Positions 6,890 through 9,377 of a DNA stretch of 9,377 nt are shown here, in pieces (position 1 is the stretch's first letter; each line of letters begins with the position of its first letter). The stretch comes from Rhodanobacter sp. (GTDB lineage Bacteria; Pseudomonadota; Gammaproteobacteria; Xanthomonadales; Rhodanobacteraceae): contig JAPHUU010000249.1 in NCBI GenBank assembly GCA_026193555.1, positions 1-9,377 on the forward strand, read 5' to 3'. The notes beneath the pieces are model-generated. The model did not search any database, was not told the origin of the DNA, and worked only from the letters and a program-made list of their open reading frames with translations. A program made the translations under genes and the position numbers.

Positions 6890-6907
6890 TGTTTCATGAC
6901 TGAAACA
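6890..6907. repeat. Perfect inverted repeat upstream of the CorC-like gene and DUF47 remnant
   Basis: TGTTTCA (6890-6896) and TGAAACA (6901-6907) are perfect reverse complements around TGAC. The repeat lies about 100 bases before the CorC-like start on one side and 27 bases before the DUF47 remnant on the other. It has no T-run and sits between divergent units, so an operator is more likely than a terminator. Confidence 0.45.
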
Positions 6908-6933
6908 ACCGTCACCTCAGGCACATGGTCCGC

Positions 6934-7344
6934 ATGTTTTTACTGCAGGCGATCTTCAGCGAGGGCGACACGTTCTACGGCCTGCCTGAACGGAGCGCGG
7001 CCATCGTCAGCGAGAGTGCCACGGCGCTGCACGAGCTGCTGACCCGGCCCGGGGAGGCACCGATGATGGCGGCGTTCACCGCCACTCGCGTGCGCGAGTA
7101 AGGGGCTGGCCGCGCAGATCAAGCGAAGGGCTGGTCAATACATTTCACCGCACTCGGCCGCGAGGACATCGAGGCGCTGAATGCGCCGCTGTACGAGATA
7201 CCCAAGACCATCGAGAAGTTCGCCGAGCGCTACGAGATCGTGGTCGATCGCCTGGCCGGGGGGGCGCCCAAGGCGCGCAGGTGCTGGCGAGCTCGGGCGA
7301 GGTGATGGTGGAGATGATCGGCGAGCTGCGTCGCGGAGACCAGT
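6934..7344 (+). pseudogene. Decayed DUF47 (PhoU-like, Pit-associated) gene, 5' half only
   Basis: Pieces of a DUF47 protein follow one another in the right order but in changing frames. From ATG 6934 the frame reads MFLLQAIFSEGDTFYGL... ALHELL, ending at TAA 7099-7101. KGLAAQI continues one frame over from 7100, LVNTF at 7131 lies in the third frame, and the first frame resumes near 7144 with TALGREDIEALNAPLYEIPK and IEKFAERYEIVVDRLAG (to 7260). A last shift gives EVMVEMIGELRRG within 7275-7344. These match, in order, roughly the first 115 residues of the usual 205-210. The C-terminal half is missing; the sequence then enters the 3' end of the opposing gene. DUF47 proteins are normally encoded beside pit phosphate transporters and are thought to regulate them; no pit gene is present here. 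The several frame changes and the missing end indicate a dead gene. Sequencing errors could explain a shift but not the missing half. Confidence 0.82.
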
Positions 7345-7368
7345 TCGGTGTCCGCGCTGTGACCGGCG

Positions 7369-7773
7369 TCAGAGCGCGTCTTCGCCGACCGCGATGATCT
7401 GCTCCAGTTGATCACCCAGCGTGCCCAGTTCGCGCACCACACGCTCCAGCTCGCTACCGTCCAGAAGTTCGTAGGGCCGGTTTTCGCACAGGTGCAGATA
7501 GGGCGCGCCGTCCAGGTCGGCCACTGCCAGAAAACCGGTGCGCTGCTGCCAGTTGAAGCGCAGGCAGCGACAAGGGTCGGTGCCGGCGAGCGGGCCGATC
7601 GGTGTGGAGATGCGCAGGTAGCGGCCGCCGAACTCGTCTTCCAGCTCGGCCATGTAGATGCCCTGGATCCGCCCCTGCGCCAGTTCCATATCGAAACTGA
7701 TCAGGTACGGGTCGTTGTTGCGCAGTTCGTGCTGGCTGCCGATATGTGAACGCACGGCTTCGAAGTGGCGCAT
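7369..7773 (-). CDS. Uncharacterised 134-residue protein, possibly YbjN/T3S-chaperone-like fold
   Basis: I do not recognise this protein with confidence. It is soluble and acidic, with no signal peptide or membrane segment. An N-terminal helix-like stretch (1-18) is followed by alternating strands: PYLISFDMELAQGRIQGIYM (22-41), GGRYLRISTPIG (49-60), CRCLRFNW (69-76) and GFLAVADLDGAPYLHLCENR (80-99). A C-terminal helix follows, ELERVVRELGTLGDQLEQII (108-127). This order of a helix, strands and a helix, ending in a 'DQLE' pattern, resembles YbjN-like or secretion-chaperone-like folds, but that is only a guess from layout. The coding frame is open far upstream to 8334, but the ATG at 7773 starts the protein-like part, and the upstream extension would run through the divergent ATL gene. 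No clear ribosome site is seen. It is divergent from the ATL gene across 141 bases and converges on the DUF47 remnant. Confidence 0.75.
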   Translation of the reverse strand: MRHFEAVRSHIGSQHELRNNDPYLISFDMELAQGRIQGIYMAELEDEFGGRYLRISTPIGPLAGTDPCRCLRFNWQQRTGFLAVADLDGAPYLHLCENRPYELLDGSELERVVRELGTLGDQLEQIIAVGEDAL

Positions 7774-7914
7774 GCGGAGATGTCCGTGGCGACTGGGGAG
7801 CCTCGTACTTTGCCACGTCTGCGCTTTCGCGTCGCGCTGGCGCGCTGCATCAGGGATCGCGTATGGTCGGGCGCGGCGCACCCCGGCGCCCGGCCAGCTG
7901 TGATCCTTGCCACG

Positions 7915-8256
7915 ATGAATGACCGCGATGCCCGCATCTACGCCGTGATCGCCGCTATTCCCTGCGGCCGTGTCGCCAGCTATGGCGCGATCGCGGCCCG
8001 CGCCGGACTTCCCGGGCGGGCGCGACTGGTCGGCCAGCTGCTGGGCGATACCCCCGACGGGATGGCGCTGCCGTGGTATCGCGTGCTGCGCGCCGGTGGA
8101 CAGATCGCGCTGCCTGCCGGCAGTCGCGGCTTTCGCGAACAATGCCGATTGCTGCGGGCCGAAGGTGTCGAGGTCAGGAATGGTCGTGTGCCGCTGTCCC
8201 GGTTCGGGCTGGATGACGACCTGGATCATGCTCTGTGGGGCTTGCCGCCGGAGTAA
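7915..8256 (+). CDS. Alkyltransferase-like (ATL) / MGMT-family DNA-binding protein
   Basis: This 113-residue protein corresponds to the C-terminal DNA-binding domain of O6-alkylguanine-DNA alkyltransferase. Residues 5-20 (DARIYAVIAAIPCGRV) and VASYGAIAARAG (20-31) form the helix-turn-helix region. Tyr23 and Arg37 (in RARLVGQ) are spaced 14 apart, like the Tyr/Arg pair that flips the damaged base in this family. The catalytic PCHR motif is replaced by PWYR (53-56). Trp54 for Cys marks a non-enzymatic ATL protein, and Tyr55 replaces the His that most ATLs keep. ATL proteins bind O6-alkylguanine and are known to channel it to nucleotide excision repair. The tail RGFREQCRLLRAEGVEV (71-87) matches the family. 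ATG 7915 is chosen because the frame upstream (to 7765) is unlike the family. Divergent from the unrecognised small gene and 130 bases before recQ. Confidence 0.88.
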   Translation: MNDRDARIYAVIAAIPCGRVASYGAIAARAGLPGRARLVGQLLGDTPDGMALPWYRVLRAGGQIALPAGSRGFREQCRLLRAEGVEVRNGRVPLSRFGLDDDLDHALWGLPPE

Positions 8257-8288
8257 CCCTCTCTCCTGCCCGGTGCGGGAGGGTGAGG
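8257..8288 (+). terminator. Imperfect GC-rich stem-loop after the ATL gene
   Basis: Directly after the ATL stop, CCTCTCTCCTGCCC (8258-8271) can pair imperfectly with GCGGGAGGGTGAGG (8275-8288): about 11 pairs with one mismatch and small bulges. There is no T-run, so intrinsic termination is doubtful; it may instead slow decay of the transcript or be a dispersed repeat. Confidence 0.33.
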
Positions 8289-8316
8289 CCGGTGCTGGCC
8301 ACGTCACGCGGCGGAC

Positions 8317-8328
8317 CGCTTGCAAGCG
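8317..8328. repeat. 12-base perfect palindrome CGCTTGCAAGCG upstream of recQ
   Basis: CGCTTGCAAGCG is fully self-complementary and lies about 70-80 bases before the recQ start. It could be a binding site for a dimeric regulator or chance in GC-rich DNA. It is not a recognisable LexA box. Confidence 0.3.
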
Positions 8329-8382
8329 CGGCAACTACCGATGAACGGGCGGATCGCCGACAAGGTGGCCGGGTCGATTTGC

Positions 8383-8388
8383 TAGCAT
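8383..8388 (+). promoter_or_regulatory. Candidate -10 element of recQ (possibly leaderless)
   Basis: TAGCAT (four of six to TATAAT) ends seven bases before the ATG at 8396. Transcription would then begin at or next to that ATG, giving a leaderless message, which would explain the lack of a Shine-Dalgarno sequence. No good -35 hexamer is seen. If translation begins at the in-frame ATG 8387, which overlaps this hexamer, the idea fails. Confidence 0.28.
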
Positions 8389-8395
8389 GCAGCCG

Positions 8396-9377
<982 letters not shown>

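Noticed and set aside
7774..8334. Upstream extension of the 134-residue minus-strand gene
   Set aside because: The frame stays open, but the extension lies opposite the ATL gene and is unlike normal protein. The protein-like part starts at the ATG at 7773.

Overview
This is a GC-rich chromosomal window, mostly housekeeping genes, from a gammaproteobacterium. Gene content and order (DUF2066 protein, PerM-type permease, Hda; divergent suhB/trmJ) together with the high GC and protein style point to the Xanthomonadales, probably the Rhodanobacteraceae (Rhodanobacter/Dyella-like). That placement is inferred from recalled family sequences and was not tested by a search. No mobile element, CRISPR array, rRNA or tRNA was seen.

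Layout. Bases 1-2315 hold a tight forward operon: the 3' end of a DUF2066 protein gene, an AI-2E/PerM-family permease, and hda (regulatory inactivation of DnaA), whose start codon overlaps the permease stop codon. A 230-base gap with a small repeat cluster leads to a stand-alone forward cupin gene (2546-2932). A strong bidirectional terminator (2998-3025) separates it from suhB, which runs toward it on the minus strand. suhB and trmJ are divergent, with a 139-base gap holding an extended -10 element for suhB. trmJ converges on a minus-strand pair: a CorC/HlyC-type CBS-domain membrane protein followed by an ExoD-family membrane protein.

Bases 6934-7344 contain the decayed remains of a DUF47 (PhoU-like, Pit-associated) gene. 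It has an in-frame stop, several frame changes and no 3' half, and no pit gene follows it. Next come an unrecognised 134-residue gene on the minus strand, a divergent small alkyltransferase-like (ATL) DNA repair gene with Trp in place of the catalytic Cys, and the 5' part of recQ, which runs off the window.

Functionally, several genes concern genome maintenance and RNA metabolism: Hda (replication initiation control), ATL (flagging alkylated guanine), RecQ (recombination and repair), TrmJ (tRNA 2'-O-methylation) and SuhB (inositol monophosphatase and, in E. coli, an rRNA antitermination factor). I did not find a convincing new multi-gene system. The items most worth a second look are the DUF47 pseudogene, the ATL protein with a PWYR active-site motif, the unrecognised small gene beside it, and the repeat cluster before the cupin gene.
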